Origin: Hemerocallis citrina | Taxonomy: Eukaryota; Streptophyta; Magnoliopsida; Asparagales; Asphodelaceae | Direction of reading: 5' to 3' | DNA: 64,000 nt | Assembly: GCA_017893485.1 (NCBI GenBank) | Contig: CM030366.1 | Location: 181,685,981 to 181,749,980, forward strand | Part shown: positions 44,004 through 55,297 of the stretch, one piece after another | Layout: each line of letters begins with the position of its first letter | How positions within the stretch are numbered: position 1 is the stretch's first letter | Notes under the pieces: model-generated | The model's input: only the letters and a program-made list of their open reading frames with translations | The model's database searches: none | What the model was told of the DNA's origin: nothing | Made by a program: the position numbers and the translations under genes

Positions 44004-47000
44004 TGTAATGCCCTGAATTTTTCATTCATGAAAATTAGTTATTTATTTCATTATTTTGCACGTAGTGTGCACGTGCCATTTTTATGAAATTTTATAATGA
44101 ATGATGAGTATATGTCTATGTATATATGTTTGCTAAATTATTTCTTTTAAAAGGTCCTTGTTTCAAATAAACTTAAGCCCAAAATCTAAATTATTTATTT
44201 TGTAAAAGTTAATGTTTTGGCCCATTAATTTAAGCCCAAGAATTAATTCTCTTTTTAACAACTTGTAAAGTAAAACTCTTTTAAAAGATTATTTTGTAAA
44301 AAAATGTATATGTACAAGCTTGTTTATATGGAGACTAGAATAGCACGTGCATGCAACATAGTGTGCATTGCACACTATTCCTTCCATGGCCGGTTTTAAT
44401 CTTTTGGAGGGAATTAGAAATTTTCAAATGGAGATCATGCATGGGTGGTTACTTAGTTGTGGGTAGTTAATGCAACTCCTACTTTCATTTTAGCCCTCCA
44501 TCTCATAACCATCCACTAGATCCTAGCCCTCCATTTTACCCAAAGTTTGTGTATAAATACCCCCCCAATTAATTGTAATCTACACAAAAAATCTATTTGA
44601 AAAGAGAAAGATATATTTGTAAGAGAGTTGTGAGTGTGATTATTCTTTGGAGGCCGGCATTACTTCAGAAGATTCTCGGTGGCAAGGAGCAAGGAGGAGG
44701 AGTCACATTATCACTAGAAGGCTTTTTCGGGATTTCGTTTATTTCGTTAACAAGGTGGGTGTTTCTCAGGACTTCTAATATAGTGATCATGCTAGGGCAA
44801 TTTTGATTGTTATCATGCTTGTGACATGTGGATTGATATGGTGATCATTATACTAAAATGCATTGTGCTATACTTAGTATGAAAGATGTGAATGAATGAA
44901 CAGAATTAATGAAATTTAAAAGATCGGAACTGACCTGTACAGTCGACCGATCATGTGAATAAGTCGACTGGTACGAGGTGGATGTTTCCCATGACTTCTA
45001 AATTAGAATTCATGTTAAGATCGAGGATTTAATTGTGTATGTATGTGCAAACTGAAGTGATAGAATGATTGCTAAATTGATATCTTCCATGCTGTACATA
45101 GTGTAGAAATTATGAACTTATGAAAAAGGACTAATAATAATTAGAGAACTGGAAATGACCTGTACAGTCGACCGGTCGTATGAACAGTCGACTGGTATAG
45201 TGAAAGGAAATATATACAGTTCGGATTTTTATGAAACGGCGTATTTTTTTAATGTGAATTATTAACTTGACGTTCCAGCATGTTAAATTGGGATTAGTAT
45301 TCATCTCCGTGAGTAAATGATGAGTAAAAGGAAAAAAAATATATGTTTAGCATTTCCTTTTGAGAAAAGAAAACACTAATTATGTGGAATTTACATTTAA
45401 TCGAAAACTTTGTTGTGATGTTAATAAACATATAATAATGTCATGTTTATGTTGGCATGAGCACATTGTAGTGTGACAAAAAAATGATGTGAGAACAGAT
45501 TAAAGAGAGAATTCCTTAGATTGAAAGTTTAATCTGCTCAGTCGACCGAATGTATGTAACAGTCGATTGTACTGAACTTGAAAGGTTACATAATTGAACT
45601 CTGCTGAACAGCCGACTGGGTTGATTGACAGTCGACTGCACTATAGATGATATTTGAATTTTGAACGCTGCGGAACAGCCGACTGGCCATGTGCAGCAGT
45701 CGACTCTTCCGAGCAGTTTACTGAAGGACTTTGTTTGACTGAACAAGTCGACTGGATGAGCTCTAAGTCGACTGTCCAGAGCACTTTTTGACATCTCAGA
45801 AATTGTATGAATTGTTTTATAATAAAGATTGTGAATCTTATATTGAATATTGGTTGTGACAGTAAACTCTATTTGTCTTTGCATGAATTAATATGAAGTG
45901 AATCATTTATTTGAATTTATGAAAGTTATATAATTGTGGAACTATGGACATGAAAAAGAAAATCTATGGTGATTATGAAAAATGAACTCATGAGCTGGAA
46001 ATGCTCAGATTTTTTTAGTAATTGTGAATTGGAATTGGAATGAAAGAGTAGCTAAGTCTCCCTCGGCAATTGGAAAGAGATTGAAAAGAATTATCGAAAT
46101 GAAAGACCAAGGTTGGTCATATCGAATGAATGATTAAGTCCGGTTTAGTGGAGAGGCTAACTCTAGAGCTTTGATTTTGTTCATGATTCTAATAAAACTA
46201 AGGACTAGTACATAGTGGAGACGTGATGAAAGTAAGAGAAAAACACTGAGTATGAGGGCCATTGGATTGGCGGCGAGAGCGTATCCCAGGATGTCCCATG
46301 ATGAGTCATGATAGGGCGTGGATAGTGCTCCAGAGTACCGTCCCGGTGGCGACGCTCGTGGGGTGTTTGAAGACTACGGGTGGTGTCATGTCTATGGTAG
46401 GAGCTGAATTACCACAGGATGCCTGCATGATGAGTCATGTGTCAGTGCATTGGGATTCCCTCCAGGGCGCCTAGACATGAGTTCGTAGGTCAGAAAACAT
46501 CTAGGATACTTACCGTAGTTACAGTAGTAGATTAAGTCATGACGAGGGATTGAACCCTACAAGATGAAGAACGATTAAGGGCTTGCCCTCGGACCTATGT
46601 AGTATGGGATGCATAGACTCTGAACAAGTGCGCATTAGTGTCATATAATATAACCATTGCATTAAGGATTAAGTGCACAACCACGACACGACATCTTTAA
46701 GATTTCCCCTTTATTTGATATGTGAACAAGTTTGTGATTTGTTAAGAAATGAGAATCGTTATACTGTTTCTAGCATAGAGAGGATGGCCATGTATAATTA
46801 TCGTCGGTTGAATAAACTAACGTACCCACAGTTTTATATGCAGGATAATTGGCTTGATAAAGGTTAAAGGAGAGCCAATGCTCAAAGATTTTGTATTGTT
46901 GCATCTTTTGTATAAAGTTGTAATTGCTTCCGCTATCATTATTTCTAAATTATTGATGTATATGTTTCCGCTGTAAAATATAAAGTGTAAAATCTCATGT

Positions 47001-47113
47001 AACTCTGATGTATAGTGCAAAGTTTTCAATTCCTTGTAAAATTATACCGAATGAGATGAAAAGATCCTGTAGAACTCTCGAATTCAGTTGTATTTGGGAT
47101 TCAGGATGTTACA
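44004..47113 (+). mobile_element. Solo LTR D, related to the chromovirus LTR
   Basis: It begins TGTAATGCCCTGAA and ends CAGGATGTTACA, flanked by AGTAC on both sides (43999-44003, 47114-47118). It shares landmarks with the LTR at 29454, including the TATA region (GTGTATAAATACCC near 44551), six palindrome pairs between 44940 and 45774, and the AATTATCGTCGGTTGAATAA block (near 46796), but is clearly more diverged and longer (3,110 bp). It inserted into the copia pol gene between integrase and RT. Confidence 0.93.
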
Positions 47114-47118
47114 AGTAC

Positions 47119-48320
47119 GGTGCGAGAGTTCTCTTCTAGGAGCTTCGAACAACGATGACGATTGGTTTTGGAGTTCTGACGGTTCACTCTTACTGAAATT
47201 TGGTACTGGTTGCAATTCTTCAAGAGGGTCTTCTTCAAGAGGGGCTTCTTCCCTTGATTGGCCTTCTTTGTGAGGGTCTTCCTCCCTTGCTAGATCTTCA
47301 TTCAAGTGTTCGCCATTATTTGTATCCAGTTGTTCGTTCTGACTGGTAATTACTTCATCATACCCAAGAGTCTGAACTTCACTAACCCCTTCATCATACC
47401 CAAGAGTCTGAACTTCACTTCGGTACTCCCCCTGAAGTTCAGTCGTAGAAGAAGAAAAATATATCTCATCTTCATGGAACACAACATCCATAGTCACAAA
47501 CATCCTTTGAGTTGGTGGGTGATAGCACCGGTACCCTTTCTTATCCTGTGCATATCCCACGAAAATACAGCGGACAACTCGAAGAGTTAACTCATTGCGT
47601 TCATGTTGATGAAGATGAACAAATGCAACACACCCAAACACACGAGGTGGCAAGTTGACGACTTTTGGTACATTCACAGCTTCAGTTAATGCTTGAAATG
47701 GTACGAGGAAGTTTAGGATACTAAAGGGAACTAGGTTGATTAAGTATGCAGCAGAAGCAAGGGCTTCCCCCCAATAAATAAGTGGCATATTCCATGGATA
47801 AGAGAAGCACGGACCACCTCGAGTAAGTGTCTATTTTTTATTTCTGCAATCCCATTCTGTCGAGGTGTATATGAGCATGTAGTCTGGTGAACAATGTCGT
47901 GTTCCACCAAATATTGTTGCAAATTCGAACTCAGGTACTCTCCGCCATTATCACTCCTAAGAACTTGAATCTGTGATTTATACTGAATCATAACATGCTT
48001 GTAAAATTTTTGAAACAAGCCACTAACTTCACTTTTTGACTTCATGAAACAAATCCAGGTCATACAAGTACAATCATCAATAAATGTCACAAACCATTTG
48101 GCTCCTCCAAATGTAGTGGTTTTGGATGGACCCCAAATATCAGAATGGATAATCATAAATGGAAGAGAGCTTCTACTTGGACTTGGAGGAAAAGAGACAC
48201 GGTAACTTTTTGCGAGTTCAGACACATCACACCGAAAGGCAGAAATATCCAACTTCAAAAATAAACTTGGAAATAATTTCTTTAAATAACCAAAAGAAGC
48301 ATGCCCTAGACGTCGATGCT
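47119..48320 (-). pseudogene. pol: Copia integrase, frameshifted
   Basis: The H-H finger (HRRLGHASFGYLKK) is near 48300 and follows a TAG in place of a Trp codon. The core is at 48258-47740, with D in IHSDIWGPS, D in LRSDNGGEYL and the E region TPRQNGIAEIKNRHLLEV. A frame change near 47750-47788 leads to the C-terminal copia module (VFGCVAFVHLHQHERNEL, FVGYAQDKKGYRCYHPPT) and an acidic linker, with a 42-bp direct duplication near 47352-47430 (TCATACCCAAGAGTCTGAAC twice). The frame runs into solo LTR D at 47113. Confidence 0.85.
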
Positions 48321-48675
48321 ATAGCCAAATATCTGATTTCTTCTTCTCATCTTCGGATTCTTCCACACTTAGAGCTTGAGTCAACTTGCTTGAACTTTCA
48401 GATTCTAAATTCAGGTAATAGAGCTTCCTGTGTCTAACCCCATAACCAATCGTCTTGCAAGTCCGAATATCCTTAAACACACAATGTGAAGGCTAAAAGA
48501 CTACAATACTGTGTAAGGCAGTAGTTATTTGAGCAAAAGATAACAGGTTAAAATTCAAGGATGGCGCAACTAAGGCAGTATCTAAGGTTAGGTTGTTTGT
48601 GAGAGGTATGGTACCCTCGCCAGTAACAGTGGCAGGATCACCATTGGCAGTGGACACAGTTAATTTGGTGGAAGG

Positions 48676-49000
48676 TTAAAAATTTTGAACTTGTCTAGAA
48701 TCAGAAGTCATATGGTCGGTAGCACCCGAATCAATTATCCATGCATTATTCATAACAGAGCCAGAAATATTAAAAACCTTACCATCATTACCTGCAGCAA
48801 CACTATCAGCAGCTCTAACTACGACAGTGGGTTGATTGCAAGTCTTCTCCCACATATCCCTGCTATGATCCCAGATCTCCGGATAGCTAATAATCTTATA
48901 ACAATGAGCTTTTGTGTGGCTGATCTTTTCACAATGTGTACACTTTCTTGACTCATACGAATATTGTCCCATAGCAACACAACAAATAGCATAGCAAGCA
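48676..49000 (-). pseudogene. Copia Gag zinc knuckle and protease remnant
   Basis: The minus strand encodes a CCHC-type knuckle (CTHCEKISHTKAHCYKI) and the protease signature NNAWIIDSGATDHMT (D-S-G). The capsid part of Gag that should precede the knuckle is absent. The ATG at 49029 is probably not a real start. Confidence 0.8.
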
Positions 49001-49697
49001 GAACCAATGATCCAAACACCAAACAGCATATGGGATCAAAAATAGCAAACAACACTCTCTCCAAAACAACACACGCCAAAAGAGCACAACAGCAACACGT
49101 GCAAACAGCAAACACCAACAATGCCCAATCAAAAATAGCAAACACCAGCAATTCCCAAACAAATGTCAAATCTGGGGAATGTCGACGGGATCGGGATCGA
49201 GAGGGTGACTGGAGATCGGTGCTCCCCCTTTTTGACGGAATCGGGAGGACGACAGGGATCGTCGATGGGATCTGGAGCCAAACAACAAAAATAGGGATCG
49301 CTTGCGGATCTGCAATGATGAGAGATCGGGGTCGACGACAGATCAGGAGACTTCAGAATCAGCACAACGGCTTTGGGTGGTGGTGGCTATGGGCATCAGA
49401 GAGTAGTGGCTTCAGCAATCAGAGTGGGATCAGCAATGGTAGCGGAGGCGAATGTGAGGTAGCGGGGTTTGAAACCGTCGGGGTCTTCGAAGTCGAGGGT
49501 TCGACTGAGATCACCAGGATGACGATGACTATGGGAGCGACGACGACTATGGAAGCAGTTGGAGTCTTCAAAATGGGTTCGATTAGTTGATGGGTCGATG
49601 ATCGGAGTCAGATTCGGATCTGGATCAAGCGTTCGTGGAAGGCAGAGATCGGCGCCTCCTTCTTCTTCTTCTGCTTTACTTAGCCTAGATCTTTTTA
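49001..49697 (-). other. Leader-like region where Gag capsid is expected
   Basis: About 700 bp between the PBS and the knuckle has no Gag similarity on the minus strand. It begins with GAAGAAGAAGAAGG after the PBS and has a CT/GATC-rich composition like a 5' UTR or first exon of a plant gene. Either gag was deleted or foreign sequence replaced it. Confidence 0.5.
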
Positions 49698-49710
49698 GGC
49701 TCTGATACCA
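49698..49710 (-). other. Primer-binding site of the short-LTR copia element
   Basis: The minus strand TGGTATCAGAGCC lies directly next to the 5' LTR. Confidence 0.88.
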
Positions 49711-49903
49711 TGTTGAAAACAGATTTTGGAGAATAAATTTTATTCTTATTCATTTTTTTTCTCTACTGTATACATCTATATATAAGAGTTACATTCTTAG
49801 AGAAAAAGAAAGGAGATTGAGAGAAGATTGGGGATATGAGAAATTTGGGGAATCTGTCTCCTATAGATTAGAAAACAGAATATATAATTACTATATTTCA
49901 ACA
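49711..49903 (-). repeat. 5' LTR of the short-LTR copia element
   Basis: 193 bp, TGTTGAAAACAG ... ATATTTCAACA, with 5-bp inverted ends. Pairs with 42124-42315; target duplication TATTC adjoins at 49904-49908. Confidence 0.93.
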
Positions 49904-49908
49904 TATTC

Positions 49909-50790
49909 AAACTTAGCAACGGAGACATTCTGATACTCACATGTCAATATTTCAAACTGAAAATCCACTCCATGAGATATGATCTACACTTCACAAAGTA
50001 AGTGTATGCAAAAAAATTTAATCAGCTTGATTAAATTTCATCGTTTGTCGTGTGACCAAACAATTGACATTTTATAAATGACTTAGAATTACTCTATTTT
50101 TAGGTTGCATGATGAGTTGTTTAAATTCGTCAAATTTATTTCAAATAAAGTACAAATATAGTTAATCTTATATATATATTTAACACGCTGGGGCTTTATG
50201 TTTTATCTTATAACATTAGTTACTGGTTGTTTATTGTCGCGCTACTTGTCTCCTGCTATTATTGGATGTTATTTTAGTTTTTCTATTGCTGTTGTTTGTG
50301 GTGGTATATGTGTCTTTGCTTTTCTTTTAGCATGTCTACATGTTTTGTTTCGAGACGGTCGCTGTGTGCTTTTGGCGCCAAGTTTTTTTCATGTTTCTTC
50401 ACGACTATTTTCATCTTTTCTTGCCGCTCAAACCTGGTTGCTTCACCAGCGGCTGCTCTTGTTTTTGTTGCCTGTTTTGGTTCTCTGGATGTTGAGGCTG
50501 GCTTCTGTTGTTCTGGATATTTCTTTGGCGCCTAGAGTTGCTCTCTTTTTGGCAGGTCATCTTTTTGTATCTCCTATATGGAGTTTGATGCTCCTACTGG
50601 CTGTGTTCTCATTTATTGTTCTGGTTTTCCACATATCCTGTAATTGAGACTCATGTTTAGTCTTTGTTGCTTTTGTTTGTTCGGCCGTGTAGTTGTATTC
50701 AACGTGTAGCTTTTGTAATCTTTATTTTAATCTTATATATAACATGCTGGGGCTTTATGTTGTATCCTATAACATAAAAAAGAAAAAAAG
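49909..50790. other. Interval with a diverged 45-bp direct repeat
   Basis: No gene recognised. Segments at about 50164-50216 and 50728-50778 share TTAATCTTATATATA, GCTGGGGCTTTATGTT and TATAACAT. The 510 bp between them are T/G-rich and contain a hydrophobic chance ORF. The stretch looks like a retroposed 3' UTR or small insertion with a long flanking duplication, but I cannot classify it. It ends in the A-rich target site of the LINE. Confidence 0.5.
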
Positions 50791-50837
50791 CCAGTCTTTC
50801 TCCTACTGTTCAGTACCCTCTTCCTAATATTGTCCAT

Positions 50838-51257
50838 TTGAGTTCTGAGCCTGGGTCTTGGGAAGGAATTATTGGGGCTCTAGACGGCATTCGAGAGGAC
50901 AATCTAATCTCCGTGACTGTAACAGAGGGAGACGATAGAGAAGTTAGAGGCAGTGTAGGTAGTTCCTCCACAAGAAAGATCACTGAATATCAGAGGAAAA
51001 GGAAAAGACAGATGATCAGTTCGGACAGTCATATCAAGGAGCAGGAGGGAGGGCTGCAGAGGAGCATCATACATCTGGAGGCAAACGATACAGGAGAAGG
51101 TACATCTAAATTAAATTGCTCTGTTCTCAATTCTTTATCAGATGAATCTATTATTTATTTCGCTAGCTTGTACGGACTAGCCATGGGTTTCTCTAGGTCC
51201 GAACAGTTATCTAACGTAGCTATCATTAGAGAGGATACAAAATTTGGGTCCATCTAA
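50838..51257 (+). pseudogene. LINE ORF1 C-terminal fragment
   Basis: It encodes the C-terminal part of the ORF1 RNA-binding protein as judged by alignment with the nested LINE (GIIGALDGIREDN, SSSTRKITEYQRKRKRQM, CSVLNSLSDESIIYFASLYG). The domains carrying zinc knuckles are lost by 5' truncation. Confidence 0.8.
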
Positions 51258-51342
51258 TTCCGGGGGGTGTTTGAGAGGGGGGGTTTCACAATTAGATTTT
51301 TTACCGGTTTTTATGGGTTACATCTTTTGAAACGTTAGAGGG

Positions 51343-54300
51343 ATGCGTCAAAAAATAAAAAAAAAGGCTATAAGAGTAACTCTTAGCAAAATTTGCCCTG
51401 ACGTCTGTGGATTTCAAGAAACTAGAATTGAATCCCCAACTGCAGAGGAATTCAATTCCCTTAGAGGTCTGGATGACTTTCACTGGAGATTTAAGTCGGC
51501 TAGGGGGTTTTCGGGGGGGGATAGCAGTAGGGGCTAGTTCCTCCTCCTTTGAGATCGTAGACGACTTCATCGGAGAGTTCACTGTGTCGATTGGAATTAG
51601 ACGTAGACGAGACGGTTGGATACAGACGGTAACTAGTGTCTATGGCCCATACGACAGTCGATTGCGTCAACAGATGTGGACTGAATTAAGATTTATCAGA
51701 CATAAATGGGGAGGGGCCTGGTTAATAGGTGGAGATTTTAACATCACAAGATTCCAGGATGAGCATAAGGGCAGGAGTCATAGCCGGTCTGACCAAGATT
51801 CTTTCAATCAGACTATTGAAGACCTAGATTTATTGGAATTAGAAATGACAGACAGGAGATTTACTTGGTCAAATATGCAGCGGAATCCAATTCTGGCTAA
51901 GCTTGATAGAGTCCTGGAGTCCAACGAGTGGGAGGATGCTCACCTATTGGCAAAAGTCAAATCCGCTATCAGATACACTTCGGACCATCTGCCGTTGGTC
52001 ATTGACCGTGATCTCATTGGGAAGAAAAAGCATTTTAGTTTCAAATTCGAGAAAGCTTGGACCGTATGCGAGGAGACTAGACAGGTTATAGCCGAGTCAT
52101 GGAATGACCGCACATCTCGGCCCACCGCAGTAGGAATTTGGATAGAGAAGTCAAGGCAATTGCGTAGGAGATTAAAAACTTGGGCCAGTCATAAGATGTA
52201 CGCCACTAATCTTAGAAGAGAGGAGCTAGCAAGGGGAATCGCAGTCCTGGAAAGTGCTCAGGAGGATAGAGATCTCCAAGATAGCGAGAAAGACGAGCTA
52301 GCCAACAACAGACTAGAGCTTCAGCAAATCGGGAAAATGGAGGAGTTATATTGGCAACAGAGAGCGAGGAATCAATGGCTTAGAGAGGGTGACGCTAACA
52401 CAAAATACTTTCACAAGGTAGCAAATGGAAGGAGAAGACAGAATCACATCACGAGAATCTCAGTTAACGGGGTGTGGACGGAAAATGAAGATCTCATCAA
52501 AGCCCACCTAGATAACCATTTCCACGGTCTGCTTGGTCGTAATTCAGCTAGACGCTGTGTGATGGCCCAGGATATGTGGAGCTCATCCAGACTGGACGGA
52601 AGCGAGGGTATCGAATCAAGATTTACAGAACTGGAGGTGTTTGAGGCAATTAAGAAGCTCGGACAGGATAAAGCTCCAGGACCAGACGGGTTTCCGATCT
52701 TTTTCTTCAAAATTTACTGGGAGATTATAAAAGTTGACCTAATGAACATTTTCCATGAACTGTACGACGGGACGGCTAACTTCGATAGGTTGAATTACGC
52801 TACGATTATACTTGTTCCCAAGAAAAATGAAGTTATTACCCACGAAGACCTCAGACCTATAAGCCTGCTGAACGGATCGTTCAAAATAATCACGAAGGTA
52901 TTGGCTCAAAGATTAGCCCCCCACCTTAACGAGGTCATCGACCAATCGCAGAGCGGCTTCATCCGTGGAAGGGATATCATGGACAGTATAGCAACGGCTC
53001 ATGAAGTGGTCTTCCGAGGTAACAAAACCAAAAGAGGACGGTTTTATCCTCAACCTTGATTTTAAGAAAGCTTACGATTCGATTTCGTGGGACAGTGTGG
53101 AGGAAGCCCTAGCTTTAAAGAGATTTGGCGAAAGATGGAGAGCATGGATGAAAAAATGCATCACCGGTGGAAAATCTTCAATACAGGTGAACGGTTGGCA
53201 AGGCAGGGAAATTTTTTGCAAGAGAGGTCTTCGCCAAGGAGACCCATTATCATCCCTTCTTTTCGCTATTGTGGCCGACGGGTTGGCGGAGATGATTAGA
53301 AGGGCTATGGAAAATAACACTATCAAAGGGATTAGGATCAAAGGGATAGGCAAACCAATGGCAATCCTCCAATATGCAGACGACACAATCATGTTTGGTA
53401 AAGCTACAGTGGAAGAAGCGACGGCCATCAAGATGGTTTTGGCTTGCTTTCAGAGTTGGTCAGGACTGCAGGTGAACATTAATAAGACCAGTATCATTCC
53501 TTTATGCGACCAGCTATCCTCGTCGTGCTCTGAGATTTTGAATATCTTAGACTGCAAAGCAGGCGAATATCCAATTAAATACCTAGGTACGCCGATTAAG
53601 CCCGGACCGCTCCTAAAGGAGGATTGGAACTTCATTATCTCTAAGAATGAAAAGAAGCTGGCTGGGTGGCAGAGTAGGTATCTGTCCCTAGGGGGTAGGA
53701 TAATTCTGCTAAACTCTGTCGATAGCACGATCCCTTTGTATCTCATGTCCATCTACGAACTGCCTAAATGGGTCATCAACCGGATAGATAAAATGCGCAG
53801 AAGATTTCTGTGGAAAGGCACGGACGAGGGAAATAAAGGCTTCCACTTGGTCAATTGGGGAAGAGTCTGCAAGAGAAGGGAATTTGGAGGTCAGGGAATT
53901 GTAAACCTTCATGACATGAACAAAGCCTTGCTCTGTAAGTGGTGGTGGAAGATTTCAAACAAGCACAGAGGATGGTGGAACCTCTCTTTTGATCAATTCC
54001 GCAAAAGACGCAAATTCAGATTTGGAAGGAGAAGCACGTCGGCAAAAGTGTCCCTACTCTGGAAGGGGATTGCTAAGCAAGGAGATATCTTTCACACCAA
54101 CACCTCCTGCAAAGTAGGTAATGGTAAAAATACCAGATTCTGGAAAGACAAATGGTGCGGGAATTCTTCTTTGCAAAACCAATTTCCGTTAGCAGCGAAA
54201 GCTACGCAGAACCTAGACCTGGTTGTGGTGGACATCCGGAAGAACGGCAAGTTAAACTTTATAGTCTCCGAAGGTATTACAACAAAAGCCACGGTCCAAT

Positions 54301-54929
54301 TTGAAGAAATGAACCGCCTGATCATGCAAGAGGGAGGGCTAGTTAATAGCTCAGAAGATGTAAGATGGTGGGATAGGGACAGCTCAAGAATATTCTCTGT
54401 ATCATCCATGTATAAATGGCTTAACGACGGTGGAACGAGATGCCAAGTCCAATCTGTTATATGGGGGACAAAAGCTCCATTCAGAGTTAAGGTTTTTTGC
54501 TGGTTAGCTCATAGTAACGCGATCCTTTCCAAAACTAATCTGAAGAAAAGGATTATGCACATCGATGTGACTTGCAAGACGTGTCGGTCTTCTGAAGAAG
54601 ATGTGAACCACATTCTTTTTCAGTGTCCCAAAGCGCGGCTTACCTGGGAAATAGTTTGCAGGGGGTTTGGGTGTTTCACGGTGCCTAACTCTACCAGAGA
54701 CATATGGGTGCTTATTAGAGAGTCGTACATCAAACTAGAAGATAGGAAGGCTTGGGACATAGCTACAGCTGCCTCATTATGGAACCTATGGCTAGAAAGA
54801 AATGATTTAATTTTTTGCAACAAAGTTTACAGATTTCCTTACTCTATGAATAAGATATTTCTTCTGATTCATGATTGGGCAGGTGCTCAGCAGCAATCTA
54901 AGAGGATCAGGAGTAGTGCAGTAGAGTAG
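51343..54929 (+). pseudogene. LINE ORF2: endonuclease, RT, zf-RVT, two frameshifts
   Basis: The APE-type endonuclease comprises CGFQETRIE, VTSVYGPYDSRLR, IGGDFNITRF, RRFTWSNMQ and SDHLPLVI. RT follows with GQDKAPGPDGFPIFFFKIYW, LRPISLLNGSFKIITKVLAQR, QSGFIRGRDIMDS, LDFKKAYDSISWD, RGLRQGDPLSSLLF, catalytic QYADDTIMFG, and LSLGGRIILLNSV. The zf-RVT domain is WGTKAPFRVKVFCWLAHSNA with CKTCRSSEEDVNHILFQCP, and the end is LWNLWLERNDLIF. Frame changes occur in a G run near 51508-51515 and near 53030. It nicks target DNA and copies LINE RNA at the nick. Confidence 0.92.
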
Positions 54930-54952
54930 CGAGGTTGGAGCATAGGGAAAGG

Positions 54953-54968
54953 AGCGAAGCCAGGAGTT
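54953..54968. repeat. 16-bp target duplication of the nested LINE, left copy
   Basis: AGCGAAGCCAGGAGTT, identical to 61427-61442. Confidence 0.93.
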
Positions 54969-55297
54969 TTTTTTTGATAAAAGATGACTAAAGTCATCGT
55001 TTCATTAATAAGCTCATAACGAAACACAGCAGTACAACAGGAATAAAAACAGCATAATAAAGCACGTGTGCAACAAGCAACACGCTACATCTAAACGACC
55101 CGAGTCTACTCGAGTTCAAAAGAAAACAACAGAGTCCTAATGCACAGCCACCGTCTCCAGGTCGGACCAACGGTCTGCCCTGATGAACACATCGGATCGG
55201 ACTAGAATAGCCACCCGCAAAAACGACCGTGCCTCAAAATGGTAAAAGCTCCCCCCATCCCTGTAGATCCCTTGAGGAGGAGCCAAGCAGCTCCTAA

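Larger units (their letters stand above)
42124..49903 (-). mobile_element. Ty1/copia element with short LTRs, split by solo LTR D
   Basis: LTR copies at 42124-42315 and 49711-49903 are flanked by TATTC on both sides (42119-42123, 49904-49908). On the minus strand the order is 5' LTR, PBS, a non-Gag leader, knuckle and protease, integrase, solo LTR D, RT-RNase H, PPT, 3' LTR. Without LTR D and its duplication it is about 4.67 kb. The Gag capsid region is missing and pol has several stops and at least one frameshift, so it is non-autonomous. Confidence 0.92.

Noticed and set aside
48964..49590. 208-codon plus-strand ORF
   Set aside because: It is antisense to the copia leader and knuckle region and has low-complexity content without a domain.
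50198..50647. Hydrophobic 149-codon ORF resembling a membrane protein
   Set aside because: Composition is driven by T-rich DNA; no start context, domain or conservation signal, and it lies in a block flanked by direct repeats.
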